Part shown: one piece after another, positions 1-9,460 of the stretch
How positions within the stretch are numbered: position 1 is the first letter of the stretch
Layout: the number at the start of each line of letters is the position of its first letter
Assembly (NCBI GenBank): GCA_019828595.1
Contig: JAHQRK010000005.1
Location: 2,294,001-2,358,000 of the forward strand
Direction of reading: 5' to 3'
From: Aphanomyces cochlioides
Taxonomy: Eukaryota; Oomycota; Saprolegniomycetes; Saprolegniales; Verrucalvaceae
Length of the DNA: 64,000 bases
Made by a program: the position numbers and the translations under genes
Notes under the pieces: model-generated
Seen by the model: the letters and a program-made list of their open reading frames with translations, nothing else
The model's database searches: none
Told to the model about the DNA's origin: nothing

Positions 1-481
1 CCAGAGCGATGGAATTCCTTGGGTTTCGTCTGCATTTCAGATTTCAGGTGGCCGTTACACTGTTGAAACGGGGGCAACAGCTCTGATATGCGAATTGAAC
101 GCCAAAATAAGCCATTTGGTCTGCCATCCCTGGCCAGCCTCATGGCGACGGACATCTCCTCTAAGCGGGCATTGATTCGTTGACGTCCCACTGCACCCTC
201 TTTGTTGGTGGATGTCGCGGAAGCGAGACCGATCGTTGATGTGGAGTTTGCGACACGTGAGCTTTTTTTTCCGCTTCGAAATAAAAAATGCAGTATAATA
301 TGAAAAAAAAGCTTGAAAAAACATTTTTCTCGATTTTTTTATTCGACAAGGTAGTTTCCTCGACTTTGGGCCTCAGCTTTCTTCCCTTCACTTTCGGATT
401 TTCCGGTTCGTGACTCAAGCTCTAGGTGGGAAGACGAGGCATGTCCTGGCGGGACGAGACTAAGATGTGATTGTAGACATT
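1..481. other. Upstream region of citrate synthase, no gene seen
   Basis: No open frame here resembles a known family. The stretch has T- and A-rich runs (about 259-345) just before the citrate synthase start, as expected for a 5' flank. No TATCCGG or clear CCAAT motif was seen close to the start codon. Confidence 0.5.
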
Positions 482-1867
482 ATGTTCGCTTCTACCCTTC
501 GTCGCGTTAGCACCAAAGTGGCTTCGAACAAGGCTGCTTTCTCGTCGTCGTCGTCGACCTTGTACGATGTGCTCAAGGCTCAAATTCCCGTCCGCCAAGA
601 AGCTTTGAAGAAGTTGAAGGCTGAACACGGCAACAAGTCTTTGGGCAACGTGACCGTCGAACAATGCATTGGTGGTGCCCGTGATGTCAAGTGCATGCTC
701 TGGGAAACCTCGTTGTTGGACTCGGAAGAAGGAATCCGTTTCCGTGGCCACACGATCCCTGACTTGCAAAAGAAATTGCCAACCTACATTGAAGGTGGTG
801 AACCCATGCCTGAAGGTTTGATCTGGTTGCTCTTGACCGGTGAAATCCCTACCCGTGAACAAGTCGATGGCTTGACCAAGGAATTGCACTCGCGCTCCAA
901 GATCCCCGCACACGTCAAGCAAATGCTCTGCGATTTGCCCAAGGGCACCCACCCCATGACCCAATTTTCCATTGCCGTCATGGCCATGAACACTGACAGT
1001 GTCTTCCAACGCAAGTATGCTGAAGGCATCCACAAGTCCACCTACTGGGAACATACCTACGAAGATATGCTCAACTTGATTGCCCGCATTCCTGAAATTG
1101 CCGCCACCATCTACCGCAGCACCTACTTTGATGAATGCTTGGACATCAACTACGACTCGTCGTTGGATTACTCTGCCAACTTCGCTCGTATGTTGGGTTA
1201 TGACAGCCAAGATTTTGACGAGTTGATGCGGCTCTACTTGGTCATCCACAGCGACCACGAAGGTGGTAACGCTTCTGCCCACACCACCCACTTGGTCGGC
1301 AGCACCCTCGCTGATCCTTACCTCTCGGTCGCCGCTGGTTTGAACGCCTTGGCCGGTCCTTTGCACGGTTTGGCTAACCAAGAAGTGTTGGGCTGGATCA
1401 TGGACTTGCACGACGAATTCAAGTCCAAGGGTCTCCCTGTCAACAAGGAAACCATCACCAAGTTCGCTTGGGATACCTTGAAGGCCGGTAAGGTCATTCC
1501 TGGCTACGGCCATGCTGTGCTTCGCCGCACCGATCCTCGTTACTCGTGCCAACGTGAATTCGCCTTGAAGCACATGCCCAACGATGAATTGTTCCAAATT
1601 GTCGAAACCATCTACCAAGTCATGCCTGGTATTTTGACCGAACACGGCAAGACCAAGAACCCATACCCCAACGTCGACTCGCACTCTGGCGTCTTGTTGT
1701 ACCATTACGGTTTGACCCAAAAGAACTACTACACTGTTCTCTTCGGTGTCTCGCGTGCCATGGGTGTGTTGTCGCAATTGTTCTGGGACCGTGCGCTTGG
1801 TTTGCCATTGGAACGCCCCAAGTCGGTCACCTCGGAATGGATCAACGACCACTTCAAGAACCAATAA
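482..1867 (+). CDS. CIT1: Citrate synthase, mitochondrial
   Basis: Condenses acetyl-CoA and oxaloacetate to citrate, the first step of the TCA cycle, in the mitochondrial matrix. It is a single exon of 461 aa, the usual length of eukaryotic citrate synthases. The ATG at 482 opens a Ser/Arg-rich presequence (MFASTLRRVSTKVASNK), so the in-frame GTG at 467 is not the start. The catalytic triad is visible: His about residue 295 in PLHGLAN, His about 344 in GYGHAVLRR, and Asp about 399 in NVDSHSG. The substrate-site motif HSDHEGGN is also intact. The gene converges on TIM22, with about 110 bases between the stop codons. Third positions are strongly biased to C and G compared with the flanks, as in a highly expressed gene. 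Confidence 0.97.
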   Translation: MFASTLRRVSTKVASNKAAFSSSSSTLYDVLKAQIPVRQEALKKLKAEHGNKSLGNVTVEQCIGGARDVKCMLWETSLLDSEEGIRFRGHTIPDLQKKLPTYIEGGEPMPEGLIWLLLTGEIPTREQVDGLTKELHSRSKIPAHVKQMLCDLPKGTHPMTQFSIAVMAMNTDSVFQRKYAEGIHKSTYWEHTYEDMLNLIARIPEIAATIYRSTYFDECLDINYDSSLDYSANFARMLGYDSQDFDELMRLYLVIHSDHEGGNASAHTTHLVGSTLADPYLSVAAGLNALAGPLHGLANQEVLGWIMDLHDEFKSKGLPVNKETITKFAWDTLKAGKVIPGYGHAVLRRTDPRYSCQREFALKHMPNDELFQIVETIYQVMPGILTEHGKTKNPYPNVDSHSGVLLYHYGLTQKNYYTVLFGVSRAMGVLSQLFWDRALGLPLERPKSVTSEWINDHFKNQ

Positions 1868-1979
1868 GCGCACCGACGAGATATGCCCACCAAGAGCAGC
1901 AGCAACGTTGTCTAGGGGTTGCGATAGCTATCGGATGTATTCTTATAATGTCTTTTCATGTGCCAAATTCACGAACTTT

Positions 1980-2664
1980 CTACGAATCGCCGTGCATAAA
2001 CTGTTCCATGGCGGCTGAAAATGCGGCCAAGAGCACACAGGATCCGCATTGCACGGCTGGGCCTTGTCCCATTGCCAACGTCGCGCCAGTGGCGCAACCA
2101 GCCAGCGCTACGCTTGTCGTGTCGTGTCGACCGCGTCCTTTGCTCACGAGACATTCGAGACCCGAAGTCATTGCTACATCATGGGTCATCATTCACAAAC
2201 GCAGTGTCGTGGTACCTGAGAAGATGAGGAAGTTTCGACCCCACGATCTGCTCTTCTCTGCTATGAGTCGTCGCGACATTTGCATCTAATGATTTGTTAA
2301 CAAGTCTCGTGAGGTCACTCATACCTGCTCGCGAAATGGCACTTTCGGCAAGACTCGTTGACCAGGGACTGGAATCGGTGGCGCAATTGCTTCATATGAG
2401 CTCAAAAGACCTCCCATAGCAACACCAAGAGTATATCCTTTGCAGAAAGGCGTGATTGTGTGGTTTTCATACATATGAGAGCTTACCTACAGCACCTGAC
2501 AAAATGACTTTGGAGACGCACGTTTCGCCAGGATAGACGGGATAGAACGTCGGCACTTCTTTTCCTACATCGTTTCCACTTGGCTTGTACGGAAAGACGA
2601 AAGGATTGTGCGTATACGGCAGGATGAACGGCGATCGACCTGTGGCGCCGTCGTTGTTGTCCAT
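1980..2664 (-). CDS. TIM22: Tim22-like mitochondrial inner membrane translocase subunit
   Basis: Pore-forming subunit of the TIM22 carrier translocase, which inserts multispanning carriers into the inner membrane. Four exons were placed by eye: 2664-2487, 2437-2325, 2285-2216 and 2173-1980. They join in frame to 184 aa, typical for the family. Recognisable parts are the Gly-rich first helix (GYTLGVAMGGLLSSYE), the SRSWGRNF segment before the second helix, a GLECLV/GRGRHD segment, and the C-terminal Gly-rich helix pair (ALAGCATGATLAMGQGP). Two Cys flank the last helices. The first ATG is at 2664; the upstream TTG at 2700 is ignored. Divergent from RRP40 with 100 bases between start codons, in a stretch carrying two TATCCGG motifs. 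Confidence 0.85.
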
Positions 2665-2722
2665 GGCAGCAAATCCAACTATGACACTAATTTCAGCCAA
2701 TCCGATGAACTCTTCCAGTGAT

Positions 2723-2741
2723 TATCCGGATGATTATCCGG
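2723..2741. promoter_or_regulatory. Two TATCCGG motifs in the TIM22/RRP40 divergent promoter
   Basis: TATCCGG occurs at 2723-2729 and 2735-2741, 12 bases apart, in the 100-base gap between the divergent start codons of TIM22 (2664) and RRP40 (2765). The same motif recurs close to several other starts in this window, so it is read as a promoter element. Its function is inferred from position only. Confidence 0.55.
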
Positions 2742-2764
2742 CATTTCACAATTGGTCCCGCGCC

Positions 2765-3724
2765 ATGGCCGAGGAATTCCTCATCAGCACCGAGAAGAGC
2801 GTCGATCTTGCGTTCACGCCTCGCACGTGTCTCCCAGGCGATGACGTCACTGAACACATTACGAATGTCACGCGCAAGCTGCGTCTCGGCGCCGGTTTGA
2901 TCGCAGATGACCAAAACCGAGTAGTTTGCACGAACGCAGGAGTCCTCCGATACAGACCACCGAATCGATACTGGATCGATTTCAACCACAAGCGAGTGAG
3001 TACTTACACAAAAATATTGACCTCATGCAGCTCTTGCAATAGTATACCCCGTCCGTGGACGATGGTGTTGTGGGGATGATTGTCGACCGAAATGCCGAGT
3101 TTTATCGCGTTGATATTGGTGGAGCGTATGACATTTGCAGCATCCACGCAAGAGAACTAATCTTGCGTGTTTTAGAGCGCATGCTACACTGGGCATGCTT
3201 GCATTCGACGGTGCGAGCAAGCGAAATCGGCCAAATTTGCAGCCAGGATCATTGATTTACTGCAGGGTCCTCCGTGCTGCAAAGGATTTAGAGCCATGTG
3301 TGACGTGCGAAGGTATGTTTGCTCTTCTGTCGCGATTTCACTCGAAACTTTGTGCAGCTCCTTCACACTTGGCCAAGAAGGACTGGATGACTGGCCTTGC
3401 TATCTACGGCGAGCTCATCGGTGGATTTGTCTTCAAGATATCAATTGGTTTGGCCAAGAGGTGTGACTTTTCCTAGTTGTCTTGGTTCTTAGTCTACCTA
3501 TGACTAGTTTGCTCGAAGATGACTGCGTTGTGTTGACGGCTCTTTGTAAATCCGTTCCGTTTGAACTTGCTGTGGGTGTGAATGGTGTCGTGTGGCTCAA
3601 TTCCAAGTCGAACGCCGATACAATTTTGATCACGAATGCCATTCTCAACTCTGAAGGACTCAATGCTGCCCAGAGCCAAGCCATGGTAGCAAGACTCATT
3701 CAAGAACATGGCTCGAGCAACTAA
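2765..3724 (+). CDS. RRP40: Exosome complex component Rrp40 (EXOSC3)
   Basis: RNA-binding cap subunit of the nuclear and cytoplasmic RNA exosome. Five exons (2765-2995, 3043-3125, 3176-3312, 3358-3460, 3508-3724) join in frame to 256 aa. Order along the protein: an N-terminal segment with LPGDDV; the S1 domain, with GLIADDQNRVVCTNAG leading into it and VVGMIVDRNAEFYRVDIGG inside it; the family motif FDGASKRNRPN; then the KH domain with FELAVGVNGVVWLN. Intron 2 uses a GTATGA donor at 3126 and ends at the TTTTAG at 3175; this removes an otherwise open but unrelated stretch and restores the conserved spacing. The ATG at 2765 is chosen because it begins at the conserved region, although an in-frame ATG lies upstream. 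Confidence 0.92.
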
Positions 3725-3909
3725 CCGCAAGGAATTACATCATTTCAATGGCAATGCAACGACTTTGATGGCATTTTCCATGTAGAGCTAGCGAGATCAA
3801 GTCGAGGACGGCGGAAATTGGCATTAAATAGTCATAAATATCAAAGAAATATGCTACGGCTCGGTCTGACGCGGGTTCATCGCATGGTGTTCGCACTCTC
3901 ATGTCGTCT

Positions 3910-4551
3910 CTAGTATGCAATCCGTTCCTTCTCTTCTGCATATTCATACTTCGCGACCATGCGAAAATGACGGACTCGGCGGGTATCAAGATTGTATGCC
4001 CGTGTTTCCTTTTCATCCACGCCCGCTCGACGGAGACGCAAGAGTCGTTCGCTGCGGTGTATCTTGGAAGGGAAACAGCGTATTTTGTCTGTTGGGGTGG
4101 GGATCTCCATCGTTTCTTCCTTACAATGCTTCATTGCCATCCCAAGCGCGACTCCTTCCGTCTTGGCCATCGCACAGGCTCCCAAATCTGTTGGAAAGCT
4201 GAAAATGGTCATGGTTGTAAACTGGACACGTCGGGACGACGGGACTTCGCGAACACTTTCGACTGGCGTCACTAAAGCTTTGCATTCACGTAAAGTACGT
4301 TGTCGCTTTGATTCCTTGGTCCTGCTCGTGTCATGGCAGCGCTTCTTGGACATCTCTTGTGTTGCAGTGAGTTTTTCGTCCATGCTTGGGACTTGGAGTG
4401 CCGCATGGTGAAAAAACGACAGATTGGTGTCTTCTTCATCGTAGCTTGTCTGGAGAGCCGCATCGTATGGACTGGAGCGAGCTGGCGCTTGTGCTTTCGA
4501 GGTCATGGTCGGTGCTTGAGCCTTGGGTCTTGGAAAAGTTGACCGTTTCAT
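3910..4551 (-). CDS. CSRNP-like (cysteine/serine-rich nuclear protein) domain protein, copy A
   Basis: Single-exon protein of 213 aa. The middle and C-terminal parts match the conserved core of the animal CSRNP/AXUD1 family: a basic stretch, then RRVQFTTMTIFSFPTDLGA, then VALGMAMKH (family pattern: V-F-x-x-V-x-V-F ... G ... LGM...H). Further on, RSERLLRLRRAGVDEKE resembles the family's LLR-SGV-x-x-E segment. Animal members are nuclear and linked to transcription. A nuclear role here is inferred, helped by basic clusters (KKRCHD, KESKRQR). It is clearly paralogous to the gene at 7276-8310 and to the broken copy near 6959. Its start faces the small gene at 4648 across a palindromic TATCCGG promoter. 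No metal-binding Cys cluster is visible. Confidence 0.7.
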   Translation of the reverse strand: MKRSTFPRPKAQAPTMTSKAQAPARSSPYDAALQTSYDEEDTNLSFFHHAALQVPSMDEKLTATQEMSKKRCHDTSRTKESKRQRTLRECKALVTPVESVREVPSSRRVQFTTMTIFSFPTDLGACAMAKTEGVALGMAMKHCKEETMEIPTPTDKIRCFPSKIHRSERLLRLRRAGVDEKETRAYNLDTRRVRHFRMVAKYEYAEEKERIAY

Positions 4552-4594
4552 TTTTGGCGTTGGAAGTGTGCGAAGCTGAATGCTGATTGGCTAT

Positions 4595-4614
4595 TTATCC
4601 GGAATTCCGGATAA
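4595..4614. promoter_or_regulatory. Perfect 20-base TATCCGG palindrome in a divergent promoter
   Basis: TTATCCGGAATTCCGGATAA is a perfect inverted repeat, 44 bases from the start of the minus-strand CSRNP-like gene and 34 bases from the plus-strand start at 4648. An ATTGG box lies just beside it (4586-4590). The symmetric position suggests one element serving both genes. Confidence 0.6.
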
Positions 4615-4647
4615 GGTATCATTGACTGCAGATCGGCACGTAGAAAC

Positions 4648-5003
4648 ATGATCGACACCGCGGTGGATCCGCCTTTTATGATGGAAGAAGCGGTGTCAAG
4701 GAAGAAACAATGGACTTAGTTTCATGCCAAATTATGTAGCTGAACTGCCTACGCAATGCCGCTCTTCGAAATACCAACGGCAAGGACTGGCGATGTAAAA
4801 CCATGGACTGTGAAAGAGCGTCCCCGATGAGGAATAGGCGACAAGGTCGATGTGAAGACGACAAACGCGTCATCCAAGCGAGTGATGCGCTACTAGTAGG
4901 ATATGAAGGCAACACCGTGGAATTGAGCGCAGAGCAAAAGTCGCGGAAGAGACCGGTGGACGAAAATCCCAATGCAACGGCGAAGATGAACTTGGACAGC
5001 TGA
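4648..5003 (+). CDS. Small Cys/basic protein, WRC-like segment, unrecognised
   Basis: Two exons (4648-4692 and 4740-5003) with a 47-base intron (GTGTCA..TATGTAG) give 102 aa. After a short acidic lead, exon 2 holds a Cys/basic block (NGKDWRCKTMDCERAS, then RRQGRCEDDKR) with spaced Cys and a WRC triplet. This loosely recalls plant WRC zinc motifs but lacks the full C-C-C-H pattern. The C-terminus (SRKRPVDE...TAKMNLDS) is basic. The gene is believed because the exons join in frame, the intron is of the local size, and the start lies 34 bases from a TATCCGG palindrome shared with the divergent CSRNP-like gene. No function is assigned. Confidence 0.45.
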
Positions 5004-5367
5004 ACATGCACTTGTCAGACTCAACTTCAGCACAGGGTGAGCTTGTGTTAACTTTGCCCGCTTTCGCTTGGTCGAGACGTAATGGAGATCCTTCTAGCCG
5101 GGGTTTTGTGGGCAGTGTCTGTCGTCTCTGGGTTTGGAATGACATTATGCCGAGCGAGTACGAAAGAATGACAGCTTGACGTGTATAGAATGCTGCGCGT
5201 GAATCAAAGCGCCATCATTGAATCCTCAAGGCTTGGAGCGGGTGTTCATAGATGGCTCGAACGTGTGCTTGGCGGAGCGCGATAATGGTCCAGGGTGGAC
5301 TTCACCTCAATGTTGAAAGACAAATACAAGAGCGGCCGACTCTAAAGCAAACAGTGCACTTTAAGAT

Positions 5368-5940
5368 TTACTCTGAGGATGGACTCGTGTCACCGCGTAT
5401 TGATGATTGAATCAGTTGAATGTCGTGGAGAGAATCGGACGATGACAACGGGCCAACAATTGCGTCTAGCTCGCCGTATCGAAGACGTGCAGTCTTGTAC
5501 TTGATAGGCCCATCACTTGACTTACCAGTACCTTCATCTAAAGTCTGCTTGTCCAAATTTGAAGAGGTCGAATTGTTGGGAGCATTTGGGTCGCTTGAAG
5601 TTGTTTCGTTTGACCGACTTGTCCGCGCCGATCGAGCAAGACCTTTCCTCAGCAGGGTCACACCGTCGCGTGTTTCACGTAGGATCTTCAATTCGTTCAA
5701 GATTTCTTCGCTCATGGCTTGCTTCAGTTGCTCACATTGCTTCTCGTATTGTTGTGCGGCTTCCGCGATCGTTCTTTCGTACGCTGCTTCGATGCTTTTG
5801 ACGTAATGATCTGCCCTTGCTTTAGCTCTTGCAATTTGGACTTCCCTTTCAGATATCAACGCATGTTTCTCGTACAGGAAGCGCTCATCTTCCACGTCTT
5901 TGGACGACTCGAGTGCCGCCCGAAGCGTTGATGATTCCAT
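5368..5940 (-). CDS. Coiled-coil protein, possibly Sds3/BRMS1-like
   Basis: Single exon, 190 aa. Residues about 15-100 are a charged heptad-rich coiled coil (for example YERTIAEAAQQYEKQCEQLK, then SEEILNELKILRETRD). A Ser/Thr-rich linker and a C-terminal segment with IKYKTARLRYGELDAIV follow. This order (long coiled coil, linker, short C-terminal beta-like piece) recalls Sds3/BRMS1 subunits of Sin3 histone deacetylase complexes, but the match is weak and I would not transfer the name. The start codon is 13 bases from the first of several TATCCGG motifs. Nothing plausible is seen on the opposite strand. Confidence 0.6.
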   Translation of the reverse strand: MESSTLRAALESSKDVEDERFLYEKHALISEREVQIARAKARADHYVKSIEAAYERTIAEAAQQYEKQCEQLKQAMSEEILNELKILRETRDGVTLLRKGLARSARTSRSNETTSSDPNAPNNSTSSNLDKQTLDEGTGKSSDGPIKYKTARLRYGELDAIVGPLSSSDSLHDIQLIQSSIRGDTSPSSE

Positions 5941-5953
5941 CCAAGATAAATAT

Positions 5954-6030
5954 TATCCGGATACTTGGTGTATTTTCCCGGATACCATTCTGGATACTAA
6001 GTTTATCCGGAATTCATCCGTATCCGGATA
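5954..6030. promoter_or_regulatory. Cluster of TATCCGG motifs upstream of the coiled-coil gene
   Basis: TATCCGGATA at 5954-5963, CCCGGATA at about 5977-5984, TATCCGG at 6004-6010 and TATCCGGATA at 6021-6030, all within 90 bases of the minus-strand start at 5940. This is one of the densest clusters of this motif in the window. Confidence 0.55.
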
Positions 6031-6054
6031 ACTTGTGTTGAAGGGCGCGGCAGT

Positions 6055-6509
6055 TAGCCCCATTAATCGCCCTGTCCAGCGACGACCTAGCCCTATAAAA
6101 TTAAATTCATTGGATAAAATAATCTACCAATCATGACGCGTATGTGGCAACTATTTGACCAATAATAGTCAAGACGACCAGGCCAAGAACTCAAACAGGC
6201 CTCATCAGGGTGGCGGCACGGCCTTACGGCCTACCTGCCGCCTTTCCGATGAGAGTAAATATAAAGAAGTCCCTTTTTGGTGCACGTTGGGGCTCCCTCC
6301 TCCGAGTCCGCGTGGTATGAAGCTCAGCCATTATAAACGTGCAAGAACTGCCCAAGTTCCGTTTGTGGGGCTCTACTTTTAGTAATTTGACAGTATGATT
6401 GGTCAGATAAAGTGAATTTACACAACAATTCATCAAAACTATTTTATCCACTTAAAACTAATTTTATGGAGAAATAGGTCGTCGCTGGACCGGGCGATTA
6501 ATGGAGTTA
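6055..6509. mobile_element. MITE with about 75-base terminal inverted repeats and TA ends
   Basis: The left end (GCCCCATTAATCGCCCTGTC after a TA at 6055) and the right end read in reverse (ACTCCATTAATCGCCCGGTC, TA at 6508) form imperfect inverted repeats. Similarity extends inward through CCAGCGACGACCTA and an AT-rich segment for about 75 bases. The 455-base element has no coding capacity. A TA at both outer edges fits the target duplication of Tc1/mariner-type elements. A GC-rich hairpin (GGCGGCACGGCCTTACGGCC...) lies near 6214-6243. No autonomous partner with these ends was found in the window. Confidence 0.75.
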
Positions 6510-6958
6510 GCGGCAGTTCTCATTTCTCGATTTTCTGACGCCTGTCCTTGAGTCCGAGGACTGTAGCGCGGGACTCCTCGCATAAAGCAAACCGACGACG
6601 TTCCGTGGGGTCGTATAATGGAGCGATGATGAGTCAACGGTGCAGTATTTAAAGGACGTCGTATTCATCGAAAATTGTAATTTGCCTTGCTACCCCGTTG
6701 GCCCCTCGACGGGTTTGTGGCTTTATCAAGGTCCTTGATCGGACGTGTACCGGTACTACCCAGCAAAATGTCAGCTGGGTAGTGGGGAGTTGGCACGTGC
6801 TGACTGCGCCGTCGACTGACGCAGGAACATGCTCCGAGAACAACGGCGTTACGTTTGATGTCGTGGTGTATTGGAGCGATGGCCTCACAATGATGGGACG
6901 ACCTCCAAACCTTCGCGCCGAATGATACCAAAAGGAAGACTCAACTCGACGTTCGAGC

Positions 6959-7108
6959 ATGAAAAAGCGCTGTCGAGACAGTAGCGATCCCGTGACGGTC
7001 AAGCGACGTCTCACTTGTCGCTCGACCCCCCAAGTCCAATTCACATCAATTACCGTGTACAGTTTTCCCGTGGACTTGGGGGCGAGCAGCATTCCAAGCG
7101 TGCGCACG
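6959..7108 (+). pseudogene. Broken CSRNP-like fragment
   Basis: The plus-strand reading from ATG 6959 gives KKRCRDSSDPVTVKRRL, then PQVQFTSITVYSFPVDLGAS. This is the same core as in the genes at 3910-4551 and 7276-8310. After about 7108 the similarity stops and a different repeated segment begins (7117-7184, also at 9393-9460). The N-terminal part and the LGM..H part are missing, so this is a truncated copy in opposite orientation to the intact neighbour. Confidence 0.65.
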
Positions 7109-7116
7109 TACGACAG

Positions 7117-7184
7117 CTGTCCCCTCCGCTGGTACATGTGGGAACTCATCCATGGACTCGATGTCCTCCCACAAACAACACTTG
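7117..7184. repeat. Direct repeat, copy 1 (copy 2 at 9393-9460)
   Basis: About 68 bases, beginning near CTCCGCTGGTACATGTGGGA and ending ACAAACAACACTTGG, recur almost unchanged at 9393-9460 in the same orientation. Upstream segments of both copies also match (about 6826-6890 versus 9170-9240, including GTATTGGAGCGAT). A segment of at least several hundred bases was therefore duplicated and has since diverged. Confidence 0.75.
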
Positions 7185-7275
7185 GACGACACGACACACT
7201 CGCGACGAGATGGCATGAAAACGGTCTGTATTAGGTATAACAATTAAATACATGTCCTATCGACACTTGACAAGG

Positions 7276-8310
7276 TCATCCCGAACGCTTGCGTCGTTTG
7301 GCGGCTGAGTCGTCTTGGTGGTCCGGCGCAGGACGCTTTTTGTCGAGTTTGCTGTCGTCTGGCCCGTCCGAGTTGCCTCGATGGGCCATGCGGGTTGCGT
7401 CCATTGCAAATAGTTCGGTCTTGTCCTCTGCCTTCATCGCCTCGCGCTCCTTCTCCTCTTTCGCGAACTGGCGCTTTTCGATGTTGCGAAAATGATGCAT
7501 TTCGAAAATTTGCTCATTGCACGCTTGGATTTCATCTTGATCCACTCGCGCCCGAAAGAGGCGGCCCGAGCGTTCATGGAGCGGCACGTACCTCACGCGA
7601 GGTATCGTTTGTTTGTGCTTCGGCGCGTTTCCTCCTGACGGGGGAGTGACTGCGATGGGAGCAGGAGGATCTTCTTCCTTGACTGCGGGAACGTCGAATG
7701 TCTCCGTCGTCCAATGTCGACGTGTCATCCCGAGGGGATATCCGTCGTCGGGAAAATCGTTCGGATAGTGTGTTGGTGTCAGTCGTGGCACGTTGGCGGC
7801 GCCCAAGTCGGTCGCAAAGCTGAACACTGTGATGGAACTGAATTGGACTTGCTGCAGTGACCGAGACGTGAGGTGGCGCTTCACCGTCATCACGGGATCG
7901 CTTTCTTCTCGTCCTCGTTTTTTCAATATGGATTTGGTCGCGGGGGTGGAGTCCTCTACGCTGGTCGATACACAGTGCATGGCTATCGCTTCTTTCTCGC
8001 TCGTGTGATTCGCCGTGACTTGTTGAACGGGGTTTGTCGTTCCTGGGTCTTCGTCTTGGCACGTCTTGGCGGTCAACGCGACTTGTTGAATGGGTATTGC
8101 CGAGTCTTCGTCTTGGCACGTCTTACCGGCCAATGCGACTTGTTGAATGGGGTTTACCGAGTCTTCGTCGTTCTCGGCCACGTCGCTCGCCACAGGTTGC
8201 GAGTCGAGGGTCTTCATTTCTTCTTCTTGAGCCATCGTCGGCTCTTGCGCGGTGTGGCTTACGACGAATGTAAGCATGGAGCAGCAGTAGGTCAGGATAG
8301 TGTCAAGCAT
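7276..8310 (-). CDS. CSRNP-like domain protein, copy B
   Basis: Single exon, 344 aa. The N-terminus has a hydrophobic run (MLDTILTYCCSMLTFVVSHT) shared with the charged protein at 30588-31871. It could be a weak signal sequence or simply a conserved leader. Residues about 35-100 contain three degenerate repeats of the type (E)DEDSAIPIQQVALTAKTCQ. The CSRNP core follows: SILKKRGREESD, QVQFSSITVFSFATDLGA, PLGMTRRHWTTETFDV. Then comes the C-terminal family segment (SGRLFRARVDQDEIQA) with a charged helix, and a basic tail (KKRP...AAKRRKRSG) that looks like a nuclear localisation signal. Function unknown; nuclear location is inferred from the family. Confidence 0.75.
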   Translation of the reverse strand: MLDTILTYCCSMLTFVVSHTAQEPTMAQEEEMKTLDSQPVASDVAENDEDSVNPIQQVALAGKTCQDEDSAIPIQQVALTAKTCQDEDPGTTNPVQQVTANHTSEKEAIAMHCVSTSVEDSTPATKSILKKRGREESDPVMTVKRHLTSRSLQQVQFSSITVFSFATDLGAANVPRLTPTHYPNDFPDDGYPLGMTRRHWTTETFDVPAVKEEDPPAPIAVTPPSGGNAPKHKQTIPRVRYVPLHERSGRLFRARVDQDEIQACNEQIFEMHHFRNIEKRQFAKEEKEREAMKAEDKTELFAMDATRMAHRGNSDGPDDSKLDKKRPAPDHQDDSAAKRRKRSG

Positions 8311-9392
8311 GATTTGTAGCCGCAGATTTCTTGCAGAATGACGGTTTCATTTTTGCTCGACGATTTCGGCTCTACATTGGGTCTCCTTCAATATGATATG
8401 TGAGTCTGTCCTTGGTACACCTACTGAGAACTTGAAAGACGACATGGAAACTTTCATGGATCATCGAGTGGGGGTCTCGAGTATCTGTGGCCAAGGCGGG
8501 GACCGCTCCAATGTCTCTTGAGTCGATGGAAGTGAGAGTTCACATTGCTATGCACAATATCTTGTATGAGTTCATGAGGAGGGCATTCGAACCTACAAAG
8601 ATCAGAGGTGGACGTCTCAGCGCTTGCAACGGGACTGGCGTCTACTCCGTTCAATCCAAGTCTACATGTCATCCCTATGCGAAAACATGAGCGAGACCAG
8701 TTGGCACGACTTACATGAGACTCTTGAGCGCATGACTGAAGCACCGCATTCGGAAACAAGACACATGACTCTCTGGATTGCAGTCAGCTTTCATGGTAAC
8801 GTAAATGATGGTATTCCATTGGTATGATGTGTCGTCGTGGGTGGCTTGAAATGCTAGGTGGAGCGATCGTTCGGTCGTGCGGGGAAGTCCCACGCGGTCC
8901 TCGCCTTGACTCTTGCGGTTTGAATCGCTTCTTTTCAGGTATCCCTGCATGCGTCTCGCTGTGCGACCGTTCCTCGCCGACGCCGCCTTTGGACGACTCC
9001 ACGCTTCAGGAGTTGACGATGCGTTGCCAAGTTGGACTAAGAATCTCCGACTGTCCTTTCGGGGCTGAGATGGTCCTTATCCGGATGCCTCAAAGATTCG
9101 TCACGTATCCGGAAAGTATTCCATCTTGAAGAGGGCCACACCAAGTTGGCGCCATTCCAGGACCGTCGACTCGCGCGGGACCATGCGTGGGGGCCGACGG
9201 CATCACGTTGTATGTTGTGGCGTATTGGAGCGATCGCTACATTATCAAGTTTTGTATCGAGGGCATCGTGCTTATCCAAGTGTGTAGATGATCATGCGAC
9301 TCTCGATACAGCTTTGGGAAACATCGATTGATCCGCGCCACGTCGTCATTGCCCGTCTTACGTGACGTCTTGTTCGCGACTGTCTGGCATGG

Positions 9393-9460
9393 GTGTCCGC
9401 TCCGCTGGTACATGTGGGAACTCGTCCATGGACTCGATGTCCTCCCACAAACAACACTTG
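9393..9460. repeat. Direct repeat, copy 2
   Basis: Same sequence as 7117-7184, with few differences and the same orientation. See copy 1. Confidence 0.75.

Noticed and set aside
422..1873. Long minus-strand open frame (483 codons) over citrate synthase
   Set aside because: It is the antisense of the citrate synthase gene. It stays open because of strong codon bias; the composition (V/Q/G-rich) matches no family.
3126..3200. GC-AG intron in RRP40 at CAC|GCAAGA
   Set aside because: It would be 28 bases and out of phase. The GTATGA donor at 3126 gives a 50-base intron and the conserved protein.
4676..5011. Minus-strand frame with signal-peptide-like start (HVQLSKFIFAVALGF)
   Set aside because: It begins with GTG, has no nearby ATG, and lies opposite the better-supported two-exon gene at 4648-5003.
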